From Paracoccaceae bacterium (GTDB lineage Bacteria; Pseudomonadota; Alphaproteobacteria; Rhodobacterales; Rhodobacteraceae): 64,000 nucleotides of DNA. The position numbers and the translations under genes are program-made. Below are positions 8,911-18,571 of this stretch, piece after piece. Position 1 is the stretch's first letter. Each line of letters begins with the position of its first letter. The stretch lies in NCBI GenBank assembly GCA_016124615.1, contig WGNF01000008.1, forward strand, positions 124,001 to 188,000. Direction: 5' to 3'. The notes beneath the pieces are model-generated. The model had not been told where the DNA came from. It did not search any database and worked only from the letters and a program-made list of their open reading frames with translations.

Positions 8911-10041
8911 TCAAAGCGGCTCGATATCGCCCTCGGCCCGCTGGGCATGGAAGCCGGCGACGAAGGTGGGCAACGCACCCGCCGCTATCGCGCCGCGCAG
9001 GCCCGCCATCAGTTCCTGAAAGTAATGCAGGTTGTGCCAGGTCAGCAGCATCGAGCTGATGATCTCGCCAGCGCGGAACACGTGGTGCAGGTAGGCGCGC
9101 GAATAGCTGCGGCAGGCCGGGCAGGTGCAATGCTCATCCAGCGGGCGCGGGTCGTCCTGATGCCGCGCGTTCTTGATGTTCACCACGCCGCGGCGGGTAA
9201 ACGCCTGCCCGGTGCGGCCCGACCGCGACGGCAGCACGCAATCCATCATGTCGATGCCACGTTCCACCGCGCCGACGATATCGTCGGGCTTGCCGACGCC
9301 CATCAGATAGCGCGGCTTGTCGGCGGGCAGCATCCCCGGCGCGTAGTCGAGCACGCCGAACATCGCCTCTTGCCCCTCGCCCACCGCGAGGCCGCCCACG
9401 GCGTAGCCGTCAAAGCCGATCGCCGTCAGCGCCTCTGCCGATTCCGCGCGCAGCGCCTCGGTCACGCCGCCCTGCTGGATGCCGAACAGCGCATGGCCCG
9501 GCCGGTCGCCAAAGGCGTCGCGCGACCGCTGCGCCCAACGCATCGACAGCCGCATGGATTTCTCGACCGCCTCATCGGTGGCAGGTAGCGCCGGACATTC
9601 GTCGAAACACATCACGATGTCCGATCCCAGCAGGCGCTGAATCTCCATGCTGCGTTCCGGCGTCAGGTGATGTTCCGACCCGTCGATGTGCGATTTGAAC
9701 CGCACGCCGTCCTCGTTCATCTTGCGCAACTTGGACAGGCTCATCACCTGAAACCCGCCCGAGTCGGTCAGGATCGGCCGTTCCCAATTCATGAACTTGT
9801 GCAACCCGCCCAGCCGGTCGATGCGTTCCGCGGTAGGCCGCAGCATCAGATGGTAGGTGTTGCCCAGCAGAATATCCGCCCCGGTCGCCCGCACCGAGTC
9901 CGGCAGCATCGCCTTTACCGTTCCGGCAGTGCCCACCGGCATGAAGGCGGGGGTGCGAATCTCGCCCCGGTGCGTGGCGATCACGCCCGCCCGCGCCTTG
10001 CCGTCGGTCGCTGTCACAGAAAATTTGAACTTCTCGGCCAT
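8911..10041 (-). CDS. tgt: Queuine tRNA-ribosyltransferase (TGT)
   Basis: A 376-residue TIM-barrel enzyme that exchanges guanine-34 for preQ1 in tRNAs with GUN anticodons. The catalytic Asp93 is in TDSGGFQ, the nucleophilic Asp is in [12 protein letters not shown], and the Zn site is C-x-C-x2-C (CTCPAC) followed by a His in YLHH. The start is set at MAEKFKF (ATG 10041); upstream in-frame codons read into the divergent rimK leader and are not conserved-looking. Length fits bacterial TGT. It is monocistronic, convergent with the autoinducer-domain gene and divergent from the rimK fusion. Confidence 0.97.
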   Translation of the reverse strand: MAEKFKFSVTATDGKARAGVIATHRGEIRTPAFMPVGTAGTVKAMLPDSVRATGADILLGNTYHLMLRPTAERIDRLGGLHKFMNWERPILTDSGGFQVMSLSKLRKMNEDGVRFKSHIDGSEHHLTPERSMEIQRLLGSDIVMCFDECPALPATDEAVEKSMRLSMRWAQRSRDAFGDRPGHALFGIQQGGVTEALRAESAEALTAIGFDGYAVGGLAVGEGQEAMFGVLDYAPGMLPADKPRYLMGVGKPDDIVGAVERGIDMMDCVLPSRSGRTGQAFTRRGVVNIKNARHQDDPRPLDEHCTCPACRSYSRAYLHHVFRAGEIISSMLLTWHNLHYFQELMAGLRGAIAAGALPTFVAGFHAQRAEGDIEPL

Positions 10042-10111
10042 GTCGTCTCTCTCGGGCGCGCGCAAACGCGCCCTTGTCGGGCGATTCCCCGGAAATGCCA
10101 AGGAGAAGATG

Positions 10112-11533
10112 ATGCCCGATGCCGCCACGGCCCCACCCCTGCGTCTGGGATGGGAAGAATGGGTGGCCCTGCCCGGTCTTGGCCTGCCCGCGATCCGCGC
10201 CAAGGTCGATACCGGCGCGCGCACCTCGGCGCTACACGCCTTCGATATCGAGCCGTTCGGCCCGGCGCGGGCGCCGCATGTGCGCTTTTCCGTGCATCCG
10301 ATTCCGGGGCGCGAGGATGTGGCGATTCCCTGCTCGGCCGAAATCGTCGACCGGCGCGAGGTGACCTCTTCGAACGGCGAGACGGAATCCCGCTTTGTCA
10401 TCCGCTCCGATCTGGCGATCGGCGGGCGGCGCTGGCCGGCCGACATCACACTGACCCATCGCGGCGCGATGGCCTACCGGATGCTGATCGGGCGGCAGGC
10501 GCTGGCCGAGGATACGGTGATCGTGCCGGGCGAAAGCTTCTGCCAGCCGGTGCTGGACTATTCCGCCTATCACTCTGCCGCCGTGCAGGCCGCCGCCCCG
10601 GCGCGCACCCTGCGCATCGCCGTGCTCAGCCGCGAGGGCGGCGCCTATTCCACCCGGCGTCTGGTGGAAGAGGGCACCCGGCGCGGCCATGTGGTCGAGG
10701 TGATCGACACCACCCGCTGCTACATGGCGATCAACGCGCTGGCGCCGGAAATCCACTACGACGGCGCCCGCCTGCCGCGCTATGACGCGGTGATCCCGCG
10801 CATCGGCGTGTCGGTCACCGCCTACGGCGCCGCCGTGATGCGCGCGTTCGAGGCGGCGGGCACCTTCTGCGTCAACGGCGCCGAGGGCATCCTTGCCAGC
10901 CGCGACAAGCTGCACGCGCACCAGATCCTCGCCCGCCACCGCATCGGCATGCCCGCCACCGCCTTTGCCGCCTCGCCCAAGGACACCAGCAACCTGATCG
11001 CGCTGACCGGCGGCGCGCCCCTGGTGGTGAAGCTGCTGGAATCGACGCAGGGCAAGGGCGTCGTGCTGGCCGAAACCGCGGGTGCGGCGCAATCGGTGAT
11101 CTCGGCCTTCCGCGGGCTGAAGGCCAACTTTCTGGTGCAGCACTTCATCGCCGAGGCGCAGGGCGAGGATATCCGCTGTCTGGTGATCGGCGGCAAGGTG
11201 GTGGCCGCGATGCGGCGGCGCGCGGCAGCGGGAGAGTTCCGGTCGAACCTGCATCAGGGCGGCACCGCCGAGCCGGTGCGCATCACCCGGACCGAGCGTG
11301 ACAGCGCGATCCGCGCCGCCCGCGCCTTCCGGCTGGGGCTGGCCGGGGTGGACATGTTGCGATCCTCCGACGGGCCGAAGGTGCTGGAGGTGAACTCCTC
11401 GCCCGGCTTCGAGGGGATCGAGAGCGCCTCGGGCAAGAACGTCGCCGCGTTCCTGTTCGACGAGATCGAAAAGCGCGTGCGCCCGGCCCCCGCGCGCAAG
11501 CGGGCCAAGACGGTGGTGCCGTCCGAAACCTAG
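10112..11533 (+). CDS. rimK: Fusion of a retropepsin-like RimB/ATP-dependent zinc protease domain with a RimK-type ATP-grasp ligase
   Basis: A 473-residue two-domain protein. Residues about 12-150 match the RimK/LysX-associated protease family (PF05618), with the aspartic-protease-like [11 protein letters not shown] at 31-41 and an RMLIGRQ segment. Residues about 165-460 are an ATP-grasp ligase of the RimK type ([28 protein letters not shown], and the Mg-binding end [14 protein letters not shown]). RimK adds glutamates to the C-terminus of ribosomal protein S6 or makes polyglutamate. In pseudomonads rimB and rimK are separate neighbouring genes; here they are one chain. ATG 10112 is preferred over 10109 because AAGGAG at 10100-10105 is then spaced by 6 bases. 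Confidence 0.85.
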   Translation: MPDAATAPPLRLGWEEWVALPGLGLPAIRAKVDTGARTSALHAFDIEPFGPARAPHVRFSVHPIPGREDVAIPCSAEIVDRREVTSSNGETESRFVIRSDLAIGGRRWPADITLTHRGAMAYRMLIGRQALAEDTVIVPGESFCQPVLDYSAYHSAAVQAAAPARTLRIAVLSREGGAYSTRRLVEEGTRRGHVVEVIDTTRCYMAINALAPEIHYDGARLPRYDAVIPRIGVSVTAYGAAVMRAFEAAGTFCVNGAEGILASRDKLHAHQILARHRIGMPATAFAASPKDTSNLIALTGGAPLVVKLLESTQGKGVVLAETAGAAQSVISAFRGLKANFLVQHFIAEAQGEDIRCLVIGGKVVAAMRRRAAAGEFRSNLHQGGTAEPVRITRTERDSAIRAARAFRLGLAGVDMLRSSDGPKVLEVNSSPGFEGIESASGKNVAAFLFDEIEKRVRPAPARKRAKTVVPSET

Positions 11534-11555
11534 CGCGGCCAAAGCCGGGGCAATG

Positions 11556-11603
11556 CGGTGTGAAATCGGTGTGAAATCGGTGCAAAAGCGGTAACCCGAT
11601 TTT
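11556..11603 (+). repeat. Intergenic 11-base-period repeat element, copy 1
   Basis: Three consecutive 11-base units, CGGTGTGAAAT (11556), CGGTGTGAAAT (11567) and CGGTGCAAAAG (11578), are followed by a distinct end CGGTAACCCGATTTT (11589-11603). The AAATCGG at the second junction can pair with the terminal CCGATTT, giving a 7-base stem and a 15-base loop followed by a T-rich run. The same design recurs at 26276-26322. It starts 23 bases after the rimK stop and may act as its terminator. Confidence 0.75.
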
Positions 11604-11674
11604 GTTCCGCGCAACCGACTGGACCTGCCCGCCGAATTCCCTATATAATCGGTCAACAACTGCGCGAGAGAACC

Positions 11675-12040
11675 ATGACCGCCCAGACAGCCGAAGCGAT
11701 CGAGGGTACGCCCCTGATCAAGCCGTCCTCGACCGAGCATCCGCTTTACGACGCCGTCGTGGGCGCCTGTCGGACCGTCTACGACCCTGAAATTCCGGTC
11801 AACATCTACGACCTCGGGCTGGTCTACTCGATTGTGATCAATGATGAAAACGCCGTCGAGATCGTGATGACGCTGACCGCCCCCGGCTGCCCGGTGGCGG
11901 GCGAGATGCCGGGTTGGGTGTCGGATGCGATAGAGCCCGTCGCCGGGGTCAAGGAGGTCGCGGTACAGCTGACCTTCGACCCGCCCTGGGGCATGGACAT
12001 GATGTCCGACGAGGCGCGACTCGAACTGGGCTTCATGTGA
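11675..12040 (+). CDS. MIP18/DUF59-family Fe-S assembly protein (SufT-like)
   Basis: A 121-residue MIP18-fold protein. After a 25-residue leader it has the family signature YDPEIPVNIYDLGLVYSI and the conserved Cys region TAPGCPVAGEMPGWV, ending with FDPPWGMDMMSDEAR, typical of SufT/YitW proteins that help deliver Fe-S clusters to target proteins. The start is ATG 11675. The stop overlaps the GTG start of the acetyltransferase by 4 bases. A SufA-type carrier is two genes downstream, fitting an Fe-S maintenance role. Confidence 0.88.
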   Translation: MTAQTAEAIEGTPLIKPSSTEHPLYDAVVGACRTVYDPEIPVNIYDLGLVYSIVINDENAVEIVMTLTAPGCPVAGEMPGWVSDAIEPVAGVKEVAVQLTFDPPWGMDMMSDEARLELGFM

Positions 12041-12597
12041 GCGAGGCGCTCTCCGAGCGCGACAAGATGCTGGCCGGCGCTCCCTACCGGGCCGGCGACC
12101 CCGAGCTTGTGGCGCTGCGCCGCCGCGCCCAAAGCCTGATGCGGGCCTACAACGCCACCGTCTACGGCGAGGATCACGCCCGCGCGCATCTGCTGGGCGA
12201 ACTGCTGGGCACCTGGAACGGCGCGGTCATTCGTCCTTCGTTTTCCGTGGATTACGGGGTGAACATCCACTGCGGCAAGGGCGTGTTCCTGAACTACGGC
12301 TGCGTCATCCTCGATGTCTGCGAGGTTCACATCGGCGCCGGCACCCAGATCGGCCCGCTGTGCCAGTTGCTGACCGCCGACCACCCGCGTGACCCGGCGG
12401 TGCGCGCCGCCGGGCTCGAGTCGGGCAAGCCCCTGCGCATCGGCCGTAACGTCTGGATCGGCGGCGGCGCGATCCTGTTGCCCGGCATCACCGTCGGCGA
12501 CAACGCCATCATCGGCGCGGGGGCCGTAGTGACCCGCGACGTGGCCGCTGGCACCACCGTCGCGGGCAATCCGGCCCGTCCGATCCATCAGGCTTGA
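12037..12597 (+). CDS. Maltose/galactoside O-acetyltransferase family protein
   Basis: A 186-residue acetyl-CoA-dependent enzyme of the left-handed beta-helix class. The N-terminal Mac domain (about 7-60, SERDKMLAGAPYRAGDPEL) precedes hexapeptide repeats (NIHCGKGVFLNYGCVILD, IGRNVWIGGGAILLPGITVGD). His in LLTADHPRDP is the expected catalytic residue. The start is GTG 12037 within the stop of the DUF59 gene (GTGA), so translation is coupled. The substrate is probably a sugar or a thiogalactoside-like molecule and is not definable from sequence. Confidence 0.88.
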   Translation: MSEALSERDKMLAGAPYRAGDPELVALRRRAQSLMRAYNATVYGEDHARAHLLGELLGTWNGAVIRPSFSVDYGVNIHCGKGVFLNYGCVILDVCEVHIGAGTQIGPLCQLLTADHPRDPAVRAAGLESGKPLRIGRNVWIGGGAILLPGITVGDNAIIGAGAVVTRDVAAGTTVAGNPARPIHQA

Positions 12598-12647
12598 GAT
12601 TCGCCCCGCCCCGCCCTAAGTTGAGTGAAAAGCACAGGATTAGCGCC

Positions 12648-13010
12648 ATGTTCGGCATCCCCGGCAAACAGGCTGTCACCCTTACCCCCGCGGCCGCGAA
12701 GCAGATCACGCGGCTCATGGCGCGCGACAGCGCCAAGGGCCTGCGTATCGGCGTCAAGAAAGGCGGCTGCGCGGGCATGGAATACACGATGGAGTTTGCC
12801 GCCGAGGTGAACCCGATGGACGAGATCGTCGAACAGGACGGCGCCCGCGTGATGATCGCCCCGATGGCGCAGATGTTCCTGTTCGGAACCGAGATCGACT
12901 ATGAAACCACGCTGCTCGACGCCGGGTTCCGCTTCAACAACCCCAACGTGGTCGATGCCTGCGGCTGCGGTGAATCGGTGAAATTCCGCGATCAGGACGC
13001 CACCGCCTGA
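12648..13010 (+). CDS. sufA: Iron-sulfur cluster carrier, SufA/IscA family
   Basis: A 120-residue A-type carrier with the three invariant cysteines, Cys41 (GGCAGM) and Cys105/Cys107 (DACGCGES). It binds a [2Fe-2S] or [4Fe-4S] cluster, or iron, and passes it to apo-enzymes. The start is ATG 12648, 50 bases after the acetyltransferase stop; the upstream in-frame codons lack a ribosome site. Whether this is SufA or ErpA cannot be separated with certainty; the DUF59 neighbour favours a Suf-type context. Confidence 0.88.
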   Translation: MFGIPGKQAVTLTPAAAKQITRLMARDSAKGLRIGVKKGGCAGMEYTMEFAAEVNPMDEIVEQDGARVMIAPMAQMFLFGTEIDYETTLLDAGFRFNNPNVVDACGCGESVKFRDQDATA

Positions 13011-13085
13011 CCTTGTGCGCTGTTTTTCCACGTTTCCCGCGGCCTTGCGATCGTCTAGACCTGCACTGAACCAGGGAGAATGACG

Positions 13086-13832
13086 ATGCGCCGCAAGCTT
13101 GCCGCCGGAAACTGGAAGATGAACGGGACCACCGCGTCCCTCGTCGAGATCGAGAAGCTGCTCGAAACCCACCCCGATCCGGCCTGCGAGATGCTGATCT
13201 GCCCGCCCGCGACGCTGATCGCGCAGGTGGCCTGGCGCTGCCGGGCCAAGCACCTGAAGATCGGCGGGCAGGATTGCCACTGGAATACCTCGGGCGCCCA
13301 TACCGGCGACATTTCGGCCCCGATGCTGGCCGATGCCGGGGCAACCTATGTCATCCTTGGCCATTCCGAACGCCGCACCGACCACGGCGAAACCGACGCG
13401 ATGGTACTGGCCAAGACCGAGGCCGTCTGGGCCGCGGGCCTTGTCGCCGTGGTCTGCGTCGGCGAGACCGAACGCCAGCGCGACCTTGGCGCGACGCTGC
13501 CGGTGATCGGCGGCCAGCTGGATACCTCGCTTCCCGCGGGCGGCACGGCGGATACGCTCGTCGTGGCCTATGAACCGGTCTGGGCCATCGGCACCGGCCG
13601 CACCCCCACCCTGGCCGAAATCGCCGAGGTGCACGACTACATCCGCGCCACGCTGGTGGCCCGCTTCGGCGACGAGGGCACCGGCGTGCGCATCCTGTAC
13701 GGCGGGTCGGTGAAACCCTCGAACGCGGTGGAGATTTTCGCCGTCTCGAACGTCGATGGCGCGCTGGTCGGCGGCGCCTCGCTGAAGGCCACGGATTTCG
13801 GCGCCATCATCGACGCGCTGTCCGCCGCCTGA
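13086..13832 (+). CDS. tpiA: Triose-phosphate isomerase
   Basis: A 248-residue TIM barrel interconverting dihydroxyacetone phosphate and glyceraldehyde 3-phosphate. Catalytic Lys11 (GNWKMNG), His93 (GHSERR) and Glu163 ([10 protein letters not shown]) are all present, with the phosphate-binding YGGSVKPSN near the end. ATG 13086 is chosen over 13080 because AGGGAG at 13073-13078 is 7 bases upstream of it but only 1 from the first ATG. It is a single gene with a strong shared terminator. Confidence 0.98.
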   Translation: MRRKLAAGNWKMNGTTASLVEIEKLLETHPDPACEMLICPPATLIAQVAWRCRAKHLKIGGQDCHWNTSGAHTGDISAPMLADAGATYVILGHSERRTDHGETDAMVLAKTEAVWAAGLVAVVCVGETERQRDLGATLPVIGGQLDTSLPAGGTADTLVVAYEPVWAIGTGRTPTLAEIAEVHDYIRATLVARFGDEGTGVRILYGGSVKPSNAVEIFAVSNVDGALVGGASLKATDFGAIIDALSAA

Positions 13833-13847
13833 TTGCGCAAGACAAAA

Positions 13848-13883
13848 GAAGAAGGGGCGCCAATCGCTTGGCGCCCCTTCTTC
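13848..13883. terminator. Bidirectional terminator between tpiA and the polyamine-type ABC operon
   Basis: A perfect 14-base stem (GAAGAAGGGGCGCC with its complement) and an 8-base loop, flanked by A-rich sequence on the left and T-rich on the right, lies between two convergent genes and suits termination in both directions. Confidence 0.88.
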
Positions 13884-13900
13884 ATGTCCATCGCGTCAGT

Positions 13901-15034
13901 TCAGCAGAACAGCACCAGCGCCCCGGCTTCCCAGGCGATCCGGATGCGGGCGCCGCGGCCCAGCACCGGACGGCCGACCACGTTGCGCATCGAGATCTGC
14001 ACCGGCTTTTCCACCCCGTCCAGCTTGACGTCGTAATAGCTCATGTCGCCGAAATAGACGACTTCCTCCACCTCGCCCCCGGCGATCTTGCCGCGCGTCG
14101 GCTCGGGGTCGCCTTCGAACAGGACCGTCATGGTTTCGGGGCGGAAGCCCACGCTGGCCTCGCCGGTCTTGACCGCGCCGGGGCATTGTTCGGCGTCGAT
14201 GGCGATCGCCCCCAGCCCGGCGACCTCCAGCTGAATCTGGCCGCCTTCGGTGCCCGTCACGGTGGCGGGCAGGAAGTTCATGATGCCGATGAATTCGGCC
14301 ACCTTGCGGCTGACCGGGCGGCGGTAGAGCCGTTCCGGGCTGTCGAGTTGGGCGATCACCCCGTCGAACATCACCGCGATGCGGTCTGACATGATCAGCG
14401 CCTCTTCCTGGTCATGGGTGACCAGAATGAAGGTGATGCCGACCTGCCGCTGCAGCTTGCGCAGTTCCGATTGCATCTGCTCGCGCATCTTCTTGTCGAG
14501 CGCCGACAGCGGTTCATCCAGCAAGAGCACCTTGGGCTTCAGGATCAGCGCGCGGGCCAGCGCCACGCGCTGCCGCTGGCCGCCCGACAGCGCATGGGCG
14601 GCGCGTTTGCCGTAGCCCTTCAGCCCCACCATCTCCAGCGCCTCGGCGACGCGGCGGGCCTTGTCCTCTTTCGTGGCCTTCTCGCGGCGCAGGCCGAAGC
14701 CCACGTTTTCTTCCACCGTCAGGTGCGGAAAGATCGCGTAGGACTGGAACACCATGTTGGTCGGCCGGTGGTTGGCCGACACCCCCTCCATATCCTTGCC
14801 GTCGATCAGCAGGTTGCCGCCCGACAGTTCCTCGAACCCGGCGATGCAGCGCAGAAGCGTGGTCTTGCCACAGCCCGACGGCCCCAGCAGCGAGAAGAAC
14901 TCGCCCTCGCGGATGTCGGTCGTGATTTTCCGCAGCGCGTAATAGTCGCCGTAGTATTTCTCGATGTCGCGCAGTTCGATCAGCGGGCGCTTGGCCTTGG
15001 GTGTCGGCGCGGCAGCAGCGGGGGAAGACGTCAC
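13901..15034 (-). CDS. potA: Spermidine/putrescine-type ABC transporter ATP-binding protein
   Basis: A 377-residue ATPase: Walker A GPSGCGKTTLL (51-61), signature LSGGQRQRVALARAL, Walker B VLLLDEPLSALD, and a C-terminal TOBE regulatory domain (from about 280) as in PotA/PotG. It powers import through the two permeases encoded upstream. The start is GTG 15034 with GGAGG upstream, overlapping the permease stop by 4 bases; a longer reading into the permease gene is unlikely. No binding-protein gene is adjacent, so the substrate could be a polyamine or a related cation. Confidence 0.9.
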   Translation of the reverse strand: MTSSPAAAAPTPKAKRPLIELRDIEKYYGDYYALRKITTDIREGEFFSLLGPSGCGKTTLLRCIAGFEELSGGNLLIDGKDMEGVSANHRPTNMVFQSYAIFPHLTVEENVGFGLRREKATKEDKARRVAEALEMVGLKGYGKRAAHALSGGQRQRVALARALILKPKVLLLDEPLSALDKKMREQMQSELRKLQRQVGITFILVTHDQEEALIMSDRIAVMFDGVIAQLDSPERLYRRPVSRKVAEFIGIMNFLPATVTGTEGGQIQLEVAGLGAIAIDAEQCPGAVKTGEASVGFRPETMTVLFEGDPEPTRGKIAGGEVEEVVYFGDMSYYDVKLDGVEKPVQISMRNVVGRPVLGRGARIRIAWEAGALVLFC

Positions 15035-15846
15035 AGGAAACCTCCGGAGGATTTGCCGCCCGCCTTGGCGATGCCGCGGCGACGGAAATATTCGGCTACG
15101 GTAAGAAGCACGATCGACAGGCACACAAGGATGGTGCCCAGCGCCATGATGACCGGCACCCGCTGTGGAAAGCGGAACTGCGAGAAGATGTAGACCGGCA
15201 GCGTCGCCTCGGTGCCCGACAGGAACGCCGCGATGATGTATTCGTCCAGCGAGATCGTGAAGGCGATCAGCATCGCCGAGATGATGCCCGGCATCACCAG
15301 CGGCAGGATGATCAGCCGGAAGGTCGAGATCTTGGTTTCGCCAAGGTCATAGGCAGCTTCCTCCAGCGACCGGTCCAGCGACTGGAATGCCGAGTTGAGG
15401 ATGGCGATGGTGAACGGCGTCGCGATCAGCGTGTGGCCGAAGATCACCGTGATCAGCGACAGCTTCATGCCAAGGATGTTGGTGATCGCCCCCAGCAGCG
15501 CCACCGCGATGATGATGTCGGGCAGCACCAGCGGCAGCATGATCATGCCCATCAGCCCGCCCTTGCCGGGGAACTTGTACCGCGTCGTGGCCCGCGCCGC
15601 GAAGACGCCGAAGGTGGTGGCGAGGATCGACACCGACACCGCCACGATCAGGCTGTGGCGCACCGCCAGCAGCAGCGAGGTATCGGTGACCAGCGCCTGA
15701 AACCATTGCGTGGTGAAGCCCACCAGCGGGAACGAGATCACGGTGGAGTTGTTGAAGGCGAAGATCGGCAGCAGCACGATCGGCGCGTAAAGGAACCCCA
15801 GATACAGGATGGCGTAGATGCGGAACCCGTTGCCCTTGCTTTTCAT
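15031..15846 (-). CDS. potC: ABC transporter permease, PotC type
   Basis: A 271-residue inner-membrane protein with six predicted helices and the BPD_transp_1 EAA loop region (EEAAYDLGETKISTFRLIILPLVMPGI) that docks on the ATPase. It resembles PotC/PotI. The start is ATG 15846, overlapping the preceding permease by 4 bases. Confidence 0.9.
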   Translation of the reverse strand: MKSKGNGFRIYAILYLGFLYAPIVLLPIFAFNNSTVISFPLVGFTTQWFQALVTDTSLLLAVRHSLIVAVSVSILATTFGVFAARATTRYKFPGKGGLMGMIMLPLVLPDIIIAVALLGAITNILGMKLSLITVIFGHTLIATPFTIAILNSAFQSLDRSLEEAAYDLGETKISTFRLIILPLVMPGIISAMLIAFTISLDEYIIAAFLSGTEATLPVYIFSQFRFPQRVPVIMALGTILVCLSIVLLTVAEYFRRRGIAKAGGKSSGGFL

Positions 15847-16718
15847 TGCGGCCCCCGCATGAACCGCCGGTTGGCGAAGACGAAGATCACCGAGATCACC
15901 GTCACCACGCCCATCGCGGCGATCGACACCGCCGACCCGACCGGATAGTTGCCCAGCTTGAAGTATTGCAGCTGAATGACGTTGGCGATCATCTGCCCGC
16001 TCGACCCGCCAACCAGCGTCGGCGTCACATAGTCGCCCACCGTCGGGATGAAGACGATCAGCACCGAGGCCACGACCCCCGACATCGCCAGCGGCAGCGT
16101 CACCCGGATGAAGGTCATGATCCGGCTTTCACCCAGATCCTGCCCCGCCTCCAGCAGCGAGCGGTCGATCTTTTCCAGCGCGACGAAAATCGGCAGGATC
16201 GCGAAGGGCGCGTAGGAATGCGCCAGCGTCAGCACCACCGAATTCATGTTGTAAAGCAGGAAGGTCATCGGCTGGTGGATGATGCCCAGCCCCATGAACG
16301 CCTCGTTGATCACGCCGTTGTAGCCCAGGATCACCTTCCACAGGAACACCCGGATCAGATACGAGGTCCAGAACGGGATGGTGATCAGGAACAGCCAGAG
16401 CGATTTCTTTTCCGGCGAGACAATGAACGAGATGAAATAGGCGATCGGAAACGCCGTCAGCACCGTCACCGCCGTCACCGTTGCCGCCATCACCAGCGAC
16501 CGGCCCAGCAGCACCTGATAGATCGGGTCCGACAGCACCTTGGCGTAGTTGTCCAGCGTCGGCGTCCAGATCACCTTCAGGTAGCCCGGCGTCATGAAGC
16601 TGAACAAGAGCACCGCAATCAGCGGCGCAGCCATCACCACGATCGAATAGATCGCCGTGGGGCTGAGCATCAGAAGCCCGTTCGCGGCCTCTGATCCGAG
16701 GAATTTGCGTTTCGTCAT
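15843..16718 (-). CDS. potB: ABC transporter permease, PotB type
   Basis: A 291-residue permease from ATG 16718 (MTKRKFL); a GTG at 16733 is less likely because AGGGGA falls between the two. Six membrane segments and the EAA motif (LLEAGQDLGESRIMTFIRVTLPLAMSG) match PotB/PotH. It is the first gene of a three-gene operon with potC and potA. The 230 bases upstream contain its promoter region but no solute-binding-protein gene, the odd feature of this transporter. Confidence 0.9.
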   Translation of the reverse strand: MTKRKFLGSEAANGLLMLSPTAIYSIVVMAAPLIAVLLFSFMTPGYLKVIWTPTLDNYAKVLSDPIYQVLLGRSLVMAATVTAVTVLTAFPIAYFISFIVSPEKKSLWLFLITIPFWTSYLIRVFLWKVILGYNGVINEAFMGLGIIHQPMTFLLYNMNSVVLTLAHSYAPFAILPIFVALEKIDRSLLEAGQDLGESRIMTFIRVTLPLAMSGVVASVLIVFIPTVGDYVTPTLVGGSSGQMIANVIQLQYFKLGNYPVGSAVSIAAMGVVTVISVIFVFANRRFMRGPQ

Positions 16719-16947
16719 CCGGTCCCCTGCCACCGACGTCCCTGTTTCGTTTCTGTCACGGGCCGCGCGGAGTTCAACCCGTTTGCGCCAACCCTCGGAT
16801 GCGGCGCGGAAAAGCGCAAGGGTTTTGCGACATCAAGTCGATTTGAGCGTCAGACGCTCAAAGATTGGGCGGGTGAGGATGGCGCAGCGCAAATTCAGAC
16901 GACCGCGCAGCCGCGCGGCTCGGGGCATCCGGCGCTGTTCGCCCCGG

Positions 16948-17316
16948 TCAGGGAACCACCGCCTCGATCGCGATCGAGCGCTTCTTCAGCTCGGAAAAAA
17001 GCGCGGGCAGAACGCGGACCTGATCCACGGCCAGTTGCAGCGCTTCGCCGATGCGCGCCTCGTTGGGGTCCGGCGTCTTCACGCGCCAGACCATGCGGTG
17101 ACGGGCCTCGCCATCGTCGAAGACGATCTCCATCGCCCCCTTCGACGTGGTGCGCAGCCCGAGGAATGTGTGCCTTGCGGCAGAACTGTGAAAACTGGAC
17201 AGACTTGTCATCTTCGGCCCCGGTTTCTGGCTCTGAACCCGGATGATGAAACCGCCGCGGAAATCCGTCAATCTCGATGTTGCGCGAATGTTCGCCGACA
17301 GGGCCGCGCGCAACAT
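16948..17316 (-). CDS. Conserved-looking hypothetical protein
   Basis: A 122-residue soluble protein that I do not recognise. From ATG 17316 there is a good ribosome site (GGAGGG, four bases before the ATG); a shorter 87-residue form would begin at ATG 17211 (MTSLSSFHSSAAR). The C-terminal half looks folded, with KGAMEIVFDDGEARHRMVWRV followed by two amphipathic helices; the N-terminal part is basic. There is no signal peptide or membrane segment. It lies between rpsI's terminator and the potB upstream region, so it is probably transcribed alone. Confidence 0.55.
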   Translation of the reverse strand: MLRAALSANIRATSRLTDFRGGFIIRVQSQKPGPKMTSLSSFHSSAARHTFLGLRTTSKGAMEIVFDDGEARHRMVWRVKTPDPNEARIGEALQLAVDQVRVLPALFSELKKRSIAIEAVVP

Positions 17317-17361
17317 TATTCCCTCCGACAGAGTCTTTCGCGCAACAGTCCTGTCATGACA

Positions 17362-17388
17362 AAAGGCCCGCCAACCGGGCGGGCCTTT
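17362..17388 (-). terminator. Terminator of the rplM-rpsI operon
   Basis: An 11-base stem (AAAGGCCCGCC / GGCGGGCCTTT) with a 5-base loop and a trailing TTTT on the minus strand lies 19 bases past the rpsI stop. Confidence 0.88.
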
Positions 17389-17406
17389 CGAAAATCGGAA
17401 AACCGA

Positions 17407-17928
17407 TCAGCGCTTGGAGAACTGGAAGCTCCGGCGCGCCTTGCGCTTGCCGTACTTCTTGCGTTCCACCACGCGGCTGTCGCGGGTCAGGAAGCCCGCC
17501 GCCTTCAGCGCGCCGCGCAAGGACGGATCGTACAGTTGCAGCGCCTTCGACACGCCATGCTTCACCGCACCGGCCTGACCCGACAGGCCGCCGCCCTTCA
17601 CGGTGGCCATCACGTCGAATTGGCCTTCGACGCCAGCGACCGAGAAGGCCTGACGCAGGATCATCTGCAGCACCGGGCGGGCAAAGTAGACGTTCATCTC
17701 TTTGCCGTTCACCATGACCTTGCCGTTGCCCGGCTTGATCCAGACGCGGGCGATGGCGTTCTTGCGCTTGCCGGTGGCGTAGGACCGGCCGAGGCTGTCA
17801 CGCACCGGGGTGCGCGGCGCGGCTTCGGGCAGGGACGCGACGGCGGCGGTCGCGGCAGCGGCGGCCGAGGCACCGGCAACCGCCGACTTCAGCCCCTCGA
17901 GGGTTTTGATTTCGTCGGACATTGTCAT
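17407..17928 (-). CDS. rpsI: 30S ribosomal protein S9
   Basis: A 173-residue protein. The S9 core starts near [16 protein letters not shown] (about 48) and ends in the basic tail [17 protein letters not shown], whose end reaches the ribosomal P site. As in other alphaproteobacteria there is an Ala-rich N-terminal extension of about 45 residues. The start is ATG 17928, overlapping the rplM stop by 4 bases; ATG 17922 is also possible. Confidence 0.97.
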   Translation of the reverse strand: MTMSDEIKTLEGLKSAVAGASAAAAATAAVASLPEAAPRTPVRDSLGRSYATGKRKNAIARVWIKPGNGKVMVNGKEMNVYFARPVLQMILRQAFSVAGVEGQFDVMATVKGGGLSGQAGAVKHGVSKALQLYDPSLRGALKAAGFLTRDSRVVERKKYGKRKARRSFQFSKR

Positions 17929-18389
17929 GCGCTCCGGGTGTTCTTCGGGTTCAGCGGCTTCACGTCCAGCACCAGCGGCTGTTGCGCTTCATGCGGATGC
18001 TCGGCGCCCGCGTAGATGCGCAGGTTGGTCATCTGCTGGCGCGACAGCTTGCCGCCCGGCAGCATGCGCTGCACGGCTTTCTCGATCACGCGCTCGGGAT
18101 GCGCGCCTTCGAGGATCTGGCGCGCGGTGCGGTGCTTGATGCCGCCCGGATAGCCGGTGTGCCAGTAGTAGCGCTTGTCATCTTTCTTCGCGCCGGTCAT
18201 CTGGACCTTGTCGGCGTTGATGATGATGACGTTGTCGCCCATGTCCATGTGCGGCGTGAACGACGGCTTGTGCTTGCCGCGCAGACGCATGGCGACGATC
18301 GAGGCGAGACGGCCCAGAACGACGCCCTCGGCGTCGATCAGGATCCATTTCTTGTCGATGTCCGCCGGGGTAGCGGTGAAGGTTTTCAT
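17925..18389 (-). CDS. rplM: 50S ribosomal protein L13
   Basis: A 154-residue protein with the L13 signatures [36 protein letters not shown] and [16 protein letters not shown]. It binds 23S rRNA early in 50S assembly. The start is ATG 18389 ([12 protein letters not shown]); the in-frame codons further upstream read into the leader. It forms the usual rplM-rpsI operon, with an AT-rich leader region to about 18550 that probably holds the promoter. Confidence 0.97.
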   Translation of the reverse strand: MKTFTATPADIDKKWILIDAEGVVLGRLASIVAMRLRGKHKPSFTPHMDMGDNVIIINADKVQMTGAKKDDKRYYWHTGYPGGIKHRTARQILEGAHPERVIEKAVQRMLPGGKLSRQQMTNLRIYAGAEHPHEAQQPLVLDVKPLNPKNTRSA

Positions 18390-18526
18390 CGGTGGCCCTG
18401 TCTCAAAAAGGGTTGAGCCCGAGGCAGTGGTGCCCCCGAGTCTCGGATTGCGGTGTTCTAAGCAGTTTCGCGCGCCAGTCAAGTGCGTTTGGCTGGATTT
18501 ATCGACGTGAATTCAATCAGATACAA

Positions 18527-18549
18527 GATGGGTACTATAATACCCCATC
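18527..18549 (-). promoter_or_regulatory. AT-rich imperfect palindrome upstream of rplM
   Basis: GATGGGTA and TACCCCATC flank CTATAA, an imperfect inverted repeat 138-160 bases before rplM in the most AT-rich stretch of this gap. It could be the promoter region or a protein-binding site; no clear -35/-10 pair can be fixed. Confidence 0.3.
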
Positions 18550-18571
18550 CGACACCCACACCCCAAGCCCC

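Noticed and set aside
10042..10449. N-terminal extension of tgt to 512 residues
   Set aside because: It covers the rimK leader and ribosome site on the other strand; TGT homology starts at MAEKFKF.
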